From NCBI GenBank assembly GCA_020205615.1, contig CM035164.1, positions 127,906,637 to 127,970,636 of the forward strand: a stretch of 64,000 nucleotides of DNA, in the 5' to 3' direction. The DNA comes from Panax quinquefolius. Its lineage: Eukaryota > Streptophyta > Magnoliopsida > Apiales > Araliaceae. A program made the translations under genes and the position numbers. Below are positions 33,501 through 44,900 of the stretch, one piece after another. A model generated the notes under the pieces. That model had not been told where the DNA came from. It saw only the letters and a program-made list of their open reading frames with translations, and made no database searches. The first letter of the stretch is position 1, and each line of letters starts with the position of its first letter.

Positions 33501-34273
33501 CCACGGTATCTAATTGATTTAATAATTAGATCTTCTCTTAGAACCCTTAAAAGGATTATTATAGCATTCTGAAATTATTTATTTATTTCCTAGATATCCT
33601 AAAATTTATCAGCACGCATACATAGTAAATCCCAATCAATCTTATGCACATTCATACTTAAGCAATTAAGCTTATATGCATACAGAATACTCCCTCCATT
33701 CCTATATGTAAGTCGTTTTAGACTATTTTTTTATTCTTAATTATTTGTCGTTTTTGGTTATGTAGGAAAATTGATTACTATTTTTCCCAAATTGACCCTT
33801 ATTACTCCACCTAATCTTTTGATATGATGAAATAAGTGAGATGAAGAGTATTATAGACAATTGATACTATAGTTAATTTAATGTTTTTCAATCATTTCTT
33901 TATTCTTGTAGTATATAATATAGAATACAGAGTGTGGACAGACAGAAAATTCCTAAATAGTGTGACTGACTGACCGTTCATTTCGGGCAGCAAGATTGAG
34001 GAGAGCGAGGAGAGAAGTTTCACGGGCATCGAGATTGTCTGAGCCAAGCATGAAGACGAGTGGCTGAATAACGCCGGCGGCTGCGAACTTGGATCGAGCT
34101 TTGACGGAGGAGGAATTTCTGACGAGCTTCCTGATTTCTCTGGCAGCCAGTATTTTAGTTTTTAGGTCTTCGCCATGAATAAGCCTATCTGCAACTTGTT
34201 CGATTAGGGTTTGCTTTTTCTGATTCCATATCTCCTCTTCCTTCCCCATCATCAATGGCTCCTCTAGTCCCAT
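25711..34273 (-). CDS. Armadillo-repeat protein, two exons with a 7.4 kb intron
   Basis: Exon 1 is 33975-34273 and exon 2 is 25711-26536, joined in frame to 374 residues. The donor reads GAACG|GTCAGT and the acceptor TCTCTCAG|GAACAAGG; splicing gives an uninterrupted [15 protein letters not shown] repeat. The N-terminus ([14 protein letters not shown]) is followed by a helical [13 protein letters not shown] region and then tandem armadillo repeats, with blocks such as [46 protein letters not shown] and [10 protein letters not shown]. It resembles the ARM domains of plant U-box E3 ligases but has no U-box, so it probably acts as a protein-binding scaffold; partners are unknown. The C-terminal tail is basic and Ser-rich ([10 protein letters not shown]). 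The intron contains a 5.7 kb hAT transposon in the opposite orientation; coding sequence is unaffected. Confidence 0.88.
26537..27585. other. Native intron sequence of the armadillo gene, 3' part
   Basis: Between the acceptor and the hAT insertion. It contains a short direct duplication, TGAATACTNATGAGTACTAT, at about 27085 and 27157 (72 bp apart). Nothing coding is seen. Confidence 0.55.
27605..27720. promoter_or_regulatory. Subterminal AGTCGG repeat cluster of the hAT element, left end
   Basis: About eight copies or near-copies of AGTCGG or TAGTCGG occur in roughly 110 bp next to the left inverted repeat; several more lie inside the right end (33215-33285). In hAT elements clustered short subterminal motifs are typically transposase-binding sites. 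That role is inferred here. Confidence 0.6.
28243..29753. mobile_element. PIF/Harbinger-type non-autonomous element nested in the hAT
   Basis: Inverted termini of at least 24 bp start GGGGGGTGTATTCAATTAAG and are identical at both ends. They are flanked by the 3-bp duplication TTA (28240-28242 and 29754-29756), the PIF/Harbinger target. The subterminal regions hold repeated TGGTATTCAA...TTTAAAAGTTT and mirrored AAGTCTNTNAAAGTC units. The interior is AT-rich with a (TA)n tract near 29217-29252 and no transposase. At 1.5 kb it is large for a MITE. It lies upstream of the hAT transposase frame. Confidence 0.85.
29845..33020 (+). pseudogene. hAT transposase pseudogene (BED, DUF659, hATC)
   Basis: Domains in order: a BED-type zinc finger around 29930-30150 (WRCKLCD, an in-frame stop, then RLKQHI), a DUF659-type region (31121-31441, [22 protein letters not shown]), a central region in pieces (31565-31798, 31835-32164) and a dimerisation hATC region (about 32418-32740, [22 protein letters not shown]). 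The last part is spliced across a small intron at 32536-32626 (GGA|GTAAGT ... TATAG|ATA). A highly acidic tail ends at 33020. Stops and frameshifts occur in several places, and a 757-bp element interrupts it at 30317. Transposase would bind the TIRs and cut and paste the element; this copy cannot. Confidence 0.85.
30317..31073. mobile_element. Small non-autonomous hAT-type element nested in the transposase gene
   Basis: The ends are CAGCGGCGGATCTA and TAGATCCGCCCATG (inverted), flanked by a perfect 8-bp duplication CATTTCAT at 30309-30316 and 31074-31081. CAGNGGCGGA-type ends are familiar in plant hAT elements. The interior has (TA)n and (GA)n microsatellites (about 30459-30522), poly-A/T runs and no transposase. 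Its insertion splits the transposase frame within an FH-rich stretch before the DUF659 region. Small ORFs inside are not supported. Confidence 0.88.
33302..33974. other. Native intron sequence of the armadillo gene, 5' part, with a MITE scrap
   Basis: Contains CTCCCTCCATTCCTATATGTA at about 33690, which resembles one end of a Stowaway/mariner-type MITE, but no matching opposite end was found before 33950. The rest is unremarkable intron up to the donor at 33974. Confidence 0.45.
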
Positions 34274-34866
34274 TTACAATCTCTTCCATATCTGTTAAAC
34301 ATTACATACAGTTATATATATACTAGGGGTTGGTATTTTGATTATTTAATTTGATTTTTTCCCCACGAGGTGGTATATGACTTTTCTAACATAATAAAGT
34401 TGATAATAAATAAAGTGCTGTTATTATATTTTACATTGGTCCATTATAGTAATTTGTAATTGGTTTATAAGGAAAATGATATTGAAATATTTATTTATTT
34501 ATTGTTTTATTTGACACATTACATTATTAGTCATGGAAGAATAAATTTTTCTATTGCAAATTTGCATCTTTAATAAGAATAATGTTATAGGTCTTAGATT
34601 TTTATTTCAAATGAGTCTCAAACGACATGCATGTAATGTAATGAATATTTTAATAATATATCCAATTAATATAGTGATTACATGCTTTTTGAGACACCAT
34701 ACATTACGCTTAAATTAAATAATAATGGAAAAATAAACCGGCCCATTAGTAAGTTATTATTAGTGGACGGATTGGTTTCTCAATAAAAATTAAAATATAA
34801 TTATTAAATAAATTACAAATAATATAATTATTTAAATGTTACATTATTTCTTACCCAATAATAATT
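34274..34866. other. 5' flank of the armadillo gene
   Basis: AT-rich intergenic DNA upstream of the ATG at 34273, presumably leader and promoter. No clear TATA element can be singled out because the whole region is AT-rich. I see no gene. Confidence 0.45.
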
Positions 34867-35855
34867 TAGGGGTGAGCATGGAGGTGCGGTTTGACAAATA
34901 TAAAATCGCACATGAAATCGCTTGTGATTGGTGCGGTGCGGTTTTTGAATCGTGCGGTGCAATTTCATTTGGTGCAGTTTCGCTTCCAAAATCAATTGAA
35001 ACAACAAAATTTTATGCAATTTAAATTAACAATTTAACATCACACAATATTAAAGTTGTAAAAGAGATCAAAGCAAAGGCACTGAAGTTTTTATTCCTCG
35101 TTCTACTCATAATTTGCCTAATTCCAATAACTTCAATTCTTTTAACCATAAAAGATATTGAATCCAAATATATATAATTTATGAAGTATATATACATAAA
35201 TATGCTCAAGCACTGTGTAGTCCAATAATTTTCTACAATTAAGGGATAATTGTATGAGATTTATATGATGATGGTGATCAAGTAGATCGATACCATCTAA
35301 ATTCAAAATTAGTAGCTTAATTTTCATGAGAGGTTCATTACACAAGGTTAAATGAAACATCTCTTATGTAATACTACCTCCGTCCCATAATAAGTGCCTT
35401 TTTAGCTAAAATTACACATACCAATACACAAGCTAAAATGACAAAAATACTCTTAATATATTTTCTTTGAAGTTGAAGAGTTAATGAGTGTCATTTAATT
35501 GTAGTGATGGTAAGATCTGAATAAATACCATTGAATGCGTAAGGCATATATAAAAAATATTGCAAAAATTATATTGGAGTTCTAACACATCACTTATTTT
35601 GGGAAAAACTATTAAGCCTAAAAAAGCACTTATTGTGGGACGGAGGTAGTAGTATTATATAATTAATTAATTTTCATTGTGCGATTTGGTTTCGATTTTA
35701 TGCGTGCGGTTTTGGCTAGTAACCAAACCAAAACCGTAAATTTGATTTTTCATCTCACCTAAAACCGCCACATATGTCAGAACCGTTAGAACGGTTTTAA
35801 TTTGTACGATTTTTAGTGCGATTTCGATTCCAATTTGATTCATTGTTCAACCCTA
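34867..35855. mobile_element. hAT-like non-autonomous element (GGTGCGGTTT-rich) with a nested Stowaway MITE
   Basis: The left end TAGGGGTGAGCATGG and the right end GTTCAACCCTA are imperfect inverted termini of the common TAGGGGTG hAT type. The subterminal DNA is rich in GTGCGGTTT, GCGATTT and AACCGT blocks on both sides. A Stowaway-like element occupies 35374-35649. A target duplication is not clear (AATAA-like on both sides), so the ends are approximate. No transposase. Confidence 0.5.
35374..35649. mobile_element. Stowaway/mariner-type MITE (276 bp)
   Basis: Inverted ends CTACCTCCGTCCCAYAATAAG, the classic Stowaway terminus, flanked by TA duplications at 35372-35373 and 35650-35651. The interior is AT-rich with no ORF. 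It lies inside the hAT-like element at 34867-35855 and so inserted later. Confidence 0.88.
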
Positions 35856-35906
35856 AATAACATATAAATACTAGTAAATGGTATAGAATTGAGGTTTATG
35901 GGATCC

Positions 35907-36045
35907 GGTTAGCATGAAATTTATTTTTTGATAAGTTGATCAATTGACCAATAGAATGCTGACACACATAAAACATCGCCTGCGTGTCAACACTCTCTAT
36001 TAATGAATCGACCAACTTACCTAAAAAATAAATTTCATCTTAACC
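35907..36045. repeat. Fold-back (inverted repeat) element, about 140 bp
   Basis: The two arms, about 60 bp each, are inverted copies: GGTTAGCATGAAATTTATTT at the left and AAATAAATTTCATCTTAACC at the right, with GTCGACC/TTGACC-type blocks further in and a short CGCCTGCG loop. It abuts the next hAT-like element with only about ten bases between. A MITE of unknown class, or a hairpin. Confidence 0.65.
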
Positions 36046-36054
36046 ACTTTCGTG

Positions 36055-36585
36055 TAGGGAGTTCATCCAAAAAAGCGACCGACCTGACCTAGATTCTGCG
36101 ATCAAATCAAATCAAACCGAAATAGACGAAATATTAATCCGATATCTAGGATCCTTGGATGGATCGGTATCTACCGAACCCATGATCTGGAATTAGGTTC
36201 GGGTTTGCTTTTAATTAATATAATTAATATAATTATTATTTTATTATTATTATTATCGTTTTATTATTATTATTATTTTTATTTTTATTATTATAATCAT
36301 TATTTTATTATTATTATTATTTTTATTATTATAATCATTATTTTATTATTATTATTTTAATAAATTATTAATAATAATAAAAAATTTATAAACCCAAGTA
36401 TATCTTTCTATTAGGTTGATTTTTCTTAACTATAAAAACGTCGAACCGAAACCGGTACCGAAAATCGGTATATACCGATTTTTTTGTACCGAACCGGATC
36501 GGTTCTTTTTTATACCGAACCGACCGGTTCGATCCAGTTCGAAAAATCGAAAAATCGAAAATACCGAATCAAATGAACACCCCTA
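36055..36585. mobile_element. hAT-like non-autonomous element with a (TTA)n core
   Basis: Starts TAGGGAGTTCAT and ends ATGAACACCCCTA (inverted, imperfect). The 8-bp flanks CTTTCGTG (36047-36054) and CTTTCAGG (36586-36593) agree at six of eight positions, consistent with an aged hAT target duplication. Subterminal blocks of ACCGAACCGG and CCGATT are common in this kind of element. 36205-36380 is a long imperfect TTA/TTAT microsatellite. No transposase is present. Confidence 0.65.
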
Positions 36586-36593
36586 CTTTCAGG

Positions 36594-37495
36594 TTTATGC
36601 ATCTTCTTTCTTGGGTGGCCCAGTGTTGTTGGCAGTTGGCTTAAGAATGAAAAACCAATACACGTGGGGTGGGAGATTGAGAGGTGAAAAGCATAAAATA
36701 CAGTTGAAAAGTCACATCTGTTTGTTTAGGACTGAATGATTAATTGACTAAATCGGTCCGTCATTAAGTACGTTTGTTTTGGAAAAAAATCGTCTAAATG
36801 GCTGAATCGATAAGCCATTCAGACGATTTGGGCTGAATGGTTTAGTGTCATTTTTTTGGTTGAATGGGTGGAATTAAGTTTTTTTTTTTTTACAATATTA
36901 ACTATTATATTAAGTAATATTATATAAATTTATAACAATTTTAAATTTTTTTAGAGGAGTAAAATAATAAAAATTTGTTATTCAGAGACATGTCAATTAT
37001 CAAAAAAACAATTATTCAAATTTAAATTTATTCAATTTTTATCAAAGAACCGCTAGTTAGGCTAATTTGTGTTGTCCCTTTAAATTATTCTGCTTTGCTT
37101 TCCTCATGTACGAGATTGTATTGACTACTACCTATCTTAATAAGAGCCTTGCTTTTGGCTTATACGATGAGTATTTGATTGGTTTGCATTATTGAAGGGG
37201 ACAAATTCGGTCAACAAACGTGTAAATAAGAAGAAAATTAAATATTAAATATTTAGAGTGTTTAGTAGTCCAGATTTTTTTATTTATTCAGGAAAACAAC
37301 TTATAATTTAGTTATTTAGCACCAAAAATAATTATTTTGGCTTACATTTGATCTCTCAAGTCAGCTAGCTTAATGGAGTATTATTATTAGCATTAGCATT
37401 ACACTCCACATTATTACTAGACAAATAAATAGATTTCAAACAAAAAAATGGCTTATGGCTAATTCAAAAATCAAAATGAAATGAACTTCATCCAA
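36594..37495. other. Intergenic, downstream of the DUF4228 gene
   Basis: 36740-36870 contains short related GCTGAATGG and GACGATTTGG/AAATCGTC segments in inverted arrangement, probably another decayed small element. The rest is AT-rich spacer and the likely 3' UTR of the DUF4228 gene. I see no gene. Confidence 0.45.
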
Positions 37496-38095
37496 TCATT
37501 CGTGACTCTCTGCAATCACAGTAAGCGATGGCTCCCATGTTGTCGTCAATGCGTTCCTCACCCTACCAGACTTGCTTTTTGACACCGAATTACTACTATC
37601 CACCACGCCTACGAAACTCACACGATGATGATGATGATGATGATTTCCAACTTTATTTTTGGCCTTACGGATACTAGATTTACTAGCATCCCCCCCTTCC
37701 TCCTCCTGCTGGCCACGTTTAGAAACTAGCTCATCGGATCCCGACACAAAGGCCAAGTTGGGTTTCCTAATTCTCCGCCTCAGCTTCTTCACAGTTCGAA
37801 GCGGAACAACCAAGAATTTTTGCCCCGGGACAAGGATTTCGTCCGCCTGGACAACCGAATCCCACGGCCTCCGGAAAATCTCCGGCCTAGCTAGGATAAA
37901 AGAAGGGTACTTTTCCATAATCCGGGATGCCGGGACAGCCATGTAGTAGCACTCGGTGGTGCCACCGACATGGATGATCCTCAAGGCGGATGATAGTGAT
38001 TTCTTCTCCTCCGCCACCGGAATCCTCAAGGGAACAAGGCTTCCAAATGGAGGTTTACGTTTCCGGGAGCCAAAGACTAGGAGTTTGTTCAGCAT
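37496..38095 (-). CDS. DUF4228 (PADRE) domain protein
   Basis: A single-exon frame of 199 residues. The N-terminal half carries the DUF4228 core: ALRIIHVGGTTECYYMAVPA, a MEKYPSFILARP block, WDSVVQADEILVPGQKF and LVVPLRTVKKLRRR (about 37-110). The C-terminal half is disordered and charged and contains six consecutive His from a GAT/ATG repeat (37624-37644 on the plus strand). PADRE proteins are plant-specific and often respond to pathogens and abiotic stress; biochemical function is unknown. DUF4228 proteins often begin MGN for N-myristoylation; this one begins MLNKLL, so that lipid signal is absent if the start is right. The upstream flank is clean and the next ATG would cut into the conserved domain. 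Confidence 0.9.
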   Translation of the reverse strand: MLNKLLVFGSRKRKPPFGSLVPLRIPVAEEKKSLSSALRIIHVGGTTECYYMAVPASRIMEKYPSFILARPEIFRRPWDSVVQADEILVPGQKFLVVPLRTVKKLRRRIRKPNLAFVSGSDELVSKRGQQEEEGGDASKSSIRKAKNKVGNHHHHHHRVSFVGVVDSSNSVSKSKSGRVRNALTTTWEPSLTVIAESHE

Positions 38096-38993
38096 GTTAT
38101 AGTAGCAGCCAGGCTACAAAACTATAGTTGGGCAGTTCAGTAGGTAAAGAGTTTGGTTGTTTATAAATTTGATGAGCGGCAAAGACGAGGGAGTTTAAAA
38201 TTATCCTCCATATACTACCACCTAGTTTCAGTATGGATAAAGAAATGTACGATAAGATCTAGGTGGACTAAGGAAAGTCCGTTGCAGGCCCGTGGTATTG
38301 TTGTTTAGCAGCAACTAAATGAATATTCCACACAAACATTTGATCGTAATTTAATAATAAAATAATTATATTATATAGCCCTCGCCAGTAAATTAGATTT
38401 AAGCTTTGTCCCAGCAGCCATAAAATGGCAATTGAATGCCGTTTATACCATTAAAGGTTACAACAACTAACTCAATACAACCTTTCTTGCTATCAAAAAT
38501 CACTCTTTACATCAAAGACTGCGGCAGGGAAGGCAGGACAACGGGAAAACAATAAATTGGAAAACCCTCTAAAATCCTAAAAAACTTTCTAGAGTCCTAA
38601 ACCTTAAAAACAAATATATAAAGTAAATGAAATTCAAATCAGTGTTCTTGAAAACGCTGAAACTTAAGGGCAGCTTGAGATTGTTAAAATAAATATTTGT
38701 AAAAACACATATCAGCAGCAGAAGCAGCAAGAAAGATAAGACCTGCACATTCCTCCTGCCTCACTTAACTTGAATAGTCAATAACCGTTGTCACCTTCTA
38801 TGTCCTCCTCAGCCCAAGCAAACCAAAAGACACTACCAAATTTCAGCTTCCTACAAATTTACACTCCGTTCCAGCCGATGTTTTATCTTTCTTGATATTC
38901 CTTCAACTAGCCTTGCAGGATATCACCCTTAATCCAGGATTGGAAATTCTGTTTCTTGTATTGGCCCGTTTCCAAAAATAAATCACTCCTTTT
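38096..38993. other. Intergenic, 5' flank of DUF4228 gene and 3' UTR of the GIP1-like gene
   Basis: 38096-38300 is probable promoter and leader of the DUF4228 gene; 38700-38993 is probable 3' UTR of the next minus-strand gene. I see nothing else. Confidence 0.5.
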
Positions 38994-41900
38994 TTAATAG
39001 TTATTAGGCCAGTTAATTGGTGCAGGCTGTGATGGCTGATAAACACTTGCTGTTAGTTCAGCCATGTCAACAGCGCCAGCAATGGTCTGAGACTGTTGTA
39101 GAAGCGGATGAACAGCTGCTGCTGTCACCGGTTGTGCAGGGTGATATATGCCAGCAAAGCTGCCATGGCCAGCCTGAGTTGCGGTGAAAGCCATCTGTGC
39201 TTGAGGAAGATTGTAGAAGGAACTAGCCTGCAAGCTAGAAATATCTCTACCAGGAGCAGCAATCCACACGCCAGAGCCTTCACTCTACAGAAATATAGTA
39301 AAATTTTACCACCTCTGTAAAACGCTTCTATCCAAGTAGTTTTAGTTGAAAACATTCAAACAAAAATCATAAAAAAGCTTGAATGAGATGCAAACCATTC
39401 TGTTTCAAACAGGGAAAAAATAATAACTACGGTTCCTACCACCTCTGTAAAACGCTTCTATCCAAGTAGTTTTAGTTGAAAAAATTCAAACAAAAAGCTT
39501 GAATGAGATGCAAAGCATTCTGTTTCAAACAGGGAAAAAAGAATAACTATGGTTCCTACTTCTGACAAGTTGAGGTGTACAAAAAGATAGGATTTCATTC
39601 TATTCTCGTAGGAATATTACCACCTCCGTGAAACTCTTGTATTTAAGTAGTTTAAACTGAAACATTCACCCACAAATCACAAAAAATGTTCAAATGAGTT
39701 GAAAATCAGTTTGTTTCCAACAAGGGAAGACGGAATTAACTAAGGGTTCCTACTCCCAACAGGGTGAGGTGTACGAAAAGAAGGGATTTAGGACTATTCT
39801 ACGAGGAATATAACTTAGATTATAATCCAGTAACTAGCTTTGCCTACCAACAAGATGCATGAATGTACTAGGAGCCTTATAAAGAGTGACATGATCTAAT
39901 GGAGCCCAAATAGAATCAATGTCAAGACGGATTTTAACATTCAAGAGGGTCCTAATAATTGGGACCTTTATCAGTAAATAACAACCTCTCCCGTACATTA
40001 TCCTCTTCCCTCCTTAGATCACCCAATCAACTATCCATAGATTAGACATCTTCCACCTCAATTTACAAACAAATGGAAGCTACATATCAGCATCGATAAA
40101 GAACTTCCTACAAATTGAACCATCTAAACCTGCAAATCCTCGATCCTTGAAATTTGAAAATCTGTTAATAACCTGTAAATAATGGTTTATTTAAGCTCAA
40201 GTTCCTTCATCACTCTCATCATATAAGACGACCTCAATTCGACATACTTACTGGTTACCCATATAACTGTTGGTGTAGCAAAATAAAATTGTTTGATATC
40301 TATATAATACAAAAACTAATTACTTAAAATAAGCCACACCCCCAACTTTGTGTGAACAACTTTAATGAGGTAAAAACAAGGAAAAAGGACAAGACCTGTA
40401 TGGTGATTAATAAATCCCTTTGACGTCTCAAAGAGAGAAATGAGAGTTGCTTGATTTCTCTGCTATTAACATTCAGAAATTAACACAGTTTTTGAGGGCA
40501 TCATATACCTTTCTATTTATGTCCACCAAAATAATTAATTGAAACCCTTAAAGGAACTAGGAATCTCATCTTTCAACAACTTAGGATTTTAGGCTAAGAT
40601 ATTGAACTCCATCTTTGGCCACAAATATCTGCCCAAATCCCTCATTGAATATAAATAAATGGTGTGTACTTGTAGTACTAATCATGTGCTGAATAGGAAA
40701 GGAAGGTAAGTTACAGGTTCAGACTTCAGAATTTTGAAATACTAGAAAAATATCAAAAGTTGTGCGTACCCTGGAGTCAAGACGTGAGCCCAATTAACGT
40801 TGTGTAAAACAACAAATAGCAAACAAAAATTAATAATAAAGCAATAGGGGTCATTTGGTTACTCCTAACTTTTGTTCTATTCAAGAAAACATGGAACTTT
40901 GGTCCTTAAATATAATTTTATAGCAAGTTCCTTTTGTTAACATACTAACTCCGTCTTGAAAAAGTATCAGGGGATTAAACCACTATATCAAACTCCACAA
41001 TGACAATGCATGCACAAACCTGAAGAAAACTGTAACAAACTCTATTTTCAAGAGACAGATAAGATAATTATGTGAAAACTTATGAAAACTGACCTGCTGC
41101 CCTGTAATGTAGACATTATTTTCCTTGAACTGGGACGCAACAAGATCCTCATTAGAAGTTGAGTTTCCTGTTGTTGTTACTGAATTGGGATTAAAACCGG
41201 TAGGGGAGGAGCCATATGGTCCATAATTGCCAGAAACTCCCATGTGAGTCGAGTTCCCTATATTACTTCCTGGTTTGTATTGGGATAGTGAATATTTGGT
41301 GGTTGCCACTGGTGGAGCTGGATAGACACTGCCAGCTTGAGGCTGTGGCGGGAATGTACCGTTGCTTAAAAATTGGTGAATAGCCGGAGGAGGAACATAA
41401 AATGGGGAGAAGTAGTGACCGTAGGGAATATAGTTTGTAGGATAGTGAGGTAAATGCATCCCAGCTGGTTGTCTAAAGACAGGGAGTGGCTGCTGAGTTA
41501 CAGCTATTGAACTCTGCACAACCCCAGCAGCTTGAGTCACAAGTGGAGTTGGACCCGTACTAGACAAAAGTAAAGAGTTTCCAGCCTGCAATTTGAAAGC
41601 AAGTTTATTAATGATATGGATAAAAAACTGAGACAAAAGTCATATGGAATCAGGATTAATATAGAAGCTACAAAACATTATGACCAAAAAATCACCCTTT
41701 TACATATAACCAAAAGAAATGCCAGTTTAGCATGATGTCATGTAAGGGTGGCAGGACAAAACAAGTGATACAAAGAATTCTCGTCACCTTACAGTGAGAA
41801 AGATGGTGTAAATTAAGACTATAAATTGATGCTAAGGCGACCCACCACAAGTCAATGATTCATCTGCCATGATTTTGTCTACTACTGTAATAATCAATTG

Positions 41901-44900
41901 GGTATTGTTGATTTTAGTATTACTGCAAGTTTAGATTTCAATCTCAACACTGATGTCCATCGATTTGAAAAGTTCAATATATTATTCTGCCACATACACC
42001 TGCTAATTCAGAAAGAAATAAAACCAGAAGGGCTACAAAACAATGTTATATAGCAACTAGTCTTTTTTCCAAAATTTGGGATTGCATGAAGAAAGCTTTG
42101 TTCTAGTTGGGAATTCTTATTTGTTATATCACAATCTGCTTTTATAATTCTATAAATGTTCAAAGAAATAATAGTTGCTTCAACCTCCAAGTTTTGCAAC
42201 TCTAATTAAAATTACGAGGAATGGACCAAGCAATTTACCAATATTATACCAAAATTTTGCCAAACACTGTTCAACAACCAAACTCCACAAAGTCATAATC
42301 CTTATTGTAGCCCCGGACCTGAACTCCAATTACTTTGGTGAGTTGGTCAGCCAATTTAAAGTTCAAAGTCACTCATACTTGTAATAAAAAAAATTGTAAA
42401 ATCATAAAAATTGAATTTCAGTCATAATCCCTTGGACCATGGAACATATGTAATCATTATCTTTGGCAGTGTAATGAACGAAGTCCAGGCCAGGCAGAGG
42501 ATTTAAGGTGTAAAATATGTCTCAACTATCAGCGTGATATTTAACAGCGTGTCTCAAATATGTCTTCTAAAGATTTTCTGGGGAACATTAACAAGCATTG
42601 CTTCGCTAAGCTATTGAATTTTAACATATTTTAATATAATTCTACCAAACTTTTAATATGAAAATATTAATAGATTTTGAACACCAACAGCAGACCAAGA
42701 ACAGTGTAATTTTCAATTCATAATGCTATGAACTTTCGCAATGTAAAGCTACTGATAGTTGGAACTTCAAGAGGTAAGGAGAAGATCATGGTATACAATG
42801 CAGCTTAACTAGGGTTAGTTAAAACTTTATGGTGCCTAATGCCAGAAGGATGATAAAAAAGTATTGATAATTTCTGAATTGGAAAAATTGCAAACTCTTA
42901 GTATTAAACAGAAGGCCAAGGAGTAGGAGAAAGTAAATGAACTCAGAAGATCATAATACAAACCGACCTCTTGAGAGGACTGAGAAGCCTGTGATGATAA
43001 CATTGACACATTTCCATTGTACTTCGCTGAAATTCCAGTAGAATGGAATGGCGAAATGCGACCATCACTATCAGCAGCAGATCGATAAAATTGAGCATAG
43101 TAGCTAGTCGGGTCGAAAGGTTGCTGCACCTGCATACGTAAATAAATTTTCTGTAAGTAAACTAAAACTAAAGAGTTATTTGTGTTGTAGGATAAAATTT
43201 ATTATAATCTAGATAACTCAAAAGTCAATATGAGAACTTAGTCACAATCAAGAGATTGTGCAATCTAACCAGCCTTGAACAAGTTGAAGATATCCAGAAA
43301 CTTAAAAAGTAAAAACTTATTATTCCTAGACTACAGAAGACCTGAGAATTAAGGACTTACAACAAAGCTTGGAAGGCGAGAAACATCGCGTGCGTGAGAC
43401 TCTGTACTTTCAATGGGTGCAATCGGGCCTCCACCTACCATCGGTGGCATGATACCATAACTGTAGTTAGGAGAGGTATGTACCACTGAATATTGATGAC
43501 TTTCAGGTGGCAAGTCAGTCTCTTGCTTGGATTCACTGTACACCGGGACAACACTGGAAGAGACATGACCATCACCAGACATCAAACTTTCAGGTACATG
43601 TGAAGATGATGGGGGATAATCAGTATAATCTCCTTCTTCAGCGGTCGTCAATGCATTCTGATTGCTGAAATTATAATGTGACTAGTGAATATTGTGGAAA
43701 GGCAATTACTGAATATTGTATTACAAAAAAAATTCTCAATGACCTCTGAACCTTGTGAAAGTGTAAAAGAGACACTGCAACAAAAGCCTCTTCTAAGGCA
43801 GGGGAAGACATATAATCTAAGACTTGTATCACATCACAATCCAAAAAAGGTTTGCAGTCCTTATAGGTTATTTCTTCATGGGTAACTTCTATAAAAAAAG
43901 CAAATTTTTCTAACCCATTGAAGGTGGAAAAACATATGATATCTTATCCAGAAATAAATATTCAGCAGAAACTGAAATTAAAAGAAAGGACTTTTTCACA
44001 AACCTTGACTGCTCCACAGTTGCTTCAATCCCCTCAGATGTTTCAGAGGGTGGGCTCTTGTCATTTTCAGGACCACTGGAGTAGCTAGTGTTTAAGTTGA
44101 AATTAGCATCAAAACTTCCAAAGCAAAACCCGAGCTTTTCAATTTCTGGGACATGAAGATGATTTGGAATAATAACATGTTGACTATCTGAAATGTGCGA
44201 CTGCTCTAGCTTTTTATCCAGATCAGAAATCGTTTCCTTTGAATCAAGTGCAATTGCTGCAGGCTGTGAATGGGTTTTAGCTTCAACTGAAACTGCAGGA
44301 ACATCAGATAAAACAACTGTCCCAGGCCCTTGAGTAAGATTAGAGCTTGTTGGCTTTGGTTTCCACTCCTTACTAGGACCCACTGTTGAACAACAATGCT
44401 ATTCAAGTTACTTAACGGCCCTCAACATGTCAACCAAACGCAACTAAAGCAAAGTTGATACATGAATTTGACTAGCAATATAATTCTATAGGTAAACAAA
44501 TAGTCATTAACATTTTCACATTGCTGGTTTTGTTCATATCCCTTTATCAGTTAAAGCATTTCCATACCCTACCCATAATTATGTTAGAGCTATATAAATG
44601 GAAAAATAGAGGTTAATGTCACTTTTCCTGCTAAAGGTAAAAGGACCAACACCTGCATAGCTATCTTCATCCCACTCCCACCAACACAGGTGCTGGGAGG
44701 GGTGGACAACATGAACTCGTGAAGACTAATCTCTCTTAATATCTTTACATACTAGAACCTGAATAATGTTTGGGTGAAAATAGAAATTGAGCTTAATTTG
44801 TTACAACTTATTTCAACCACTACCTTTCTGAGGGCCAATAACTTGTGGTGACCGGCTATTGTAACTTGATGAAGGTCTACTAACAGAAGGGCCACCATGA

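Noticed and set aside
33690..33950. Stowaway MITE
   Set aside because: Only one terminus (CTCCCTCC...) can be seen; no opposite inverted end or TA duplication.
36600..36735. Protein-coding ORF across 36416-36739
   Set aside because: It runs from the hAT-like element's repeats into spacer; no conserved domain.
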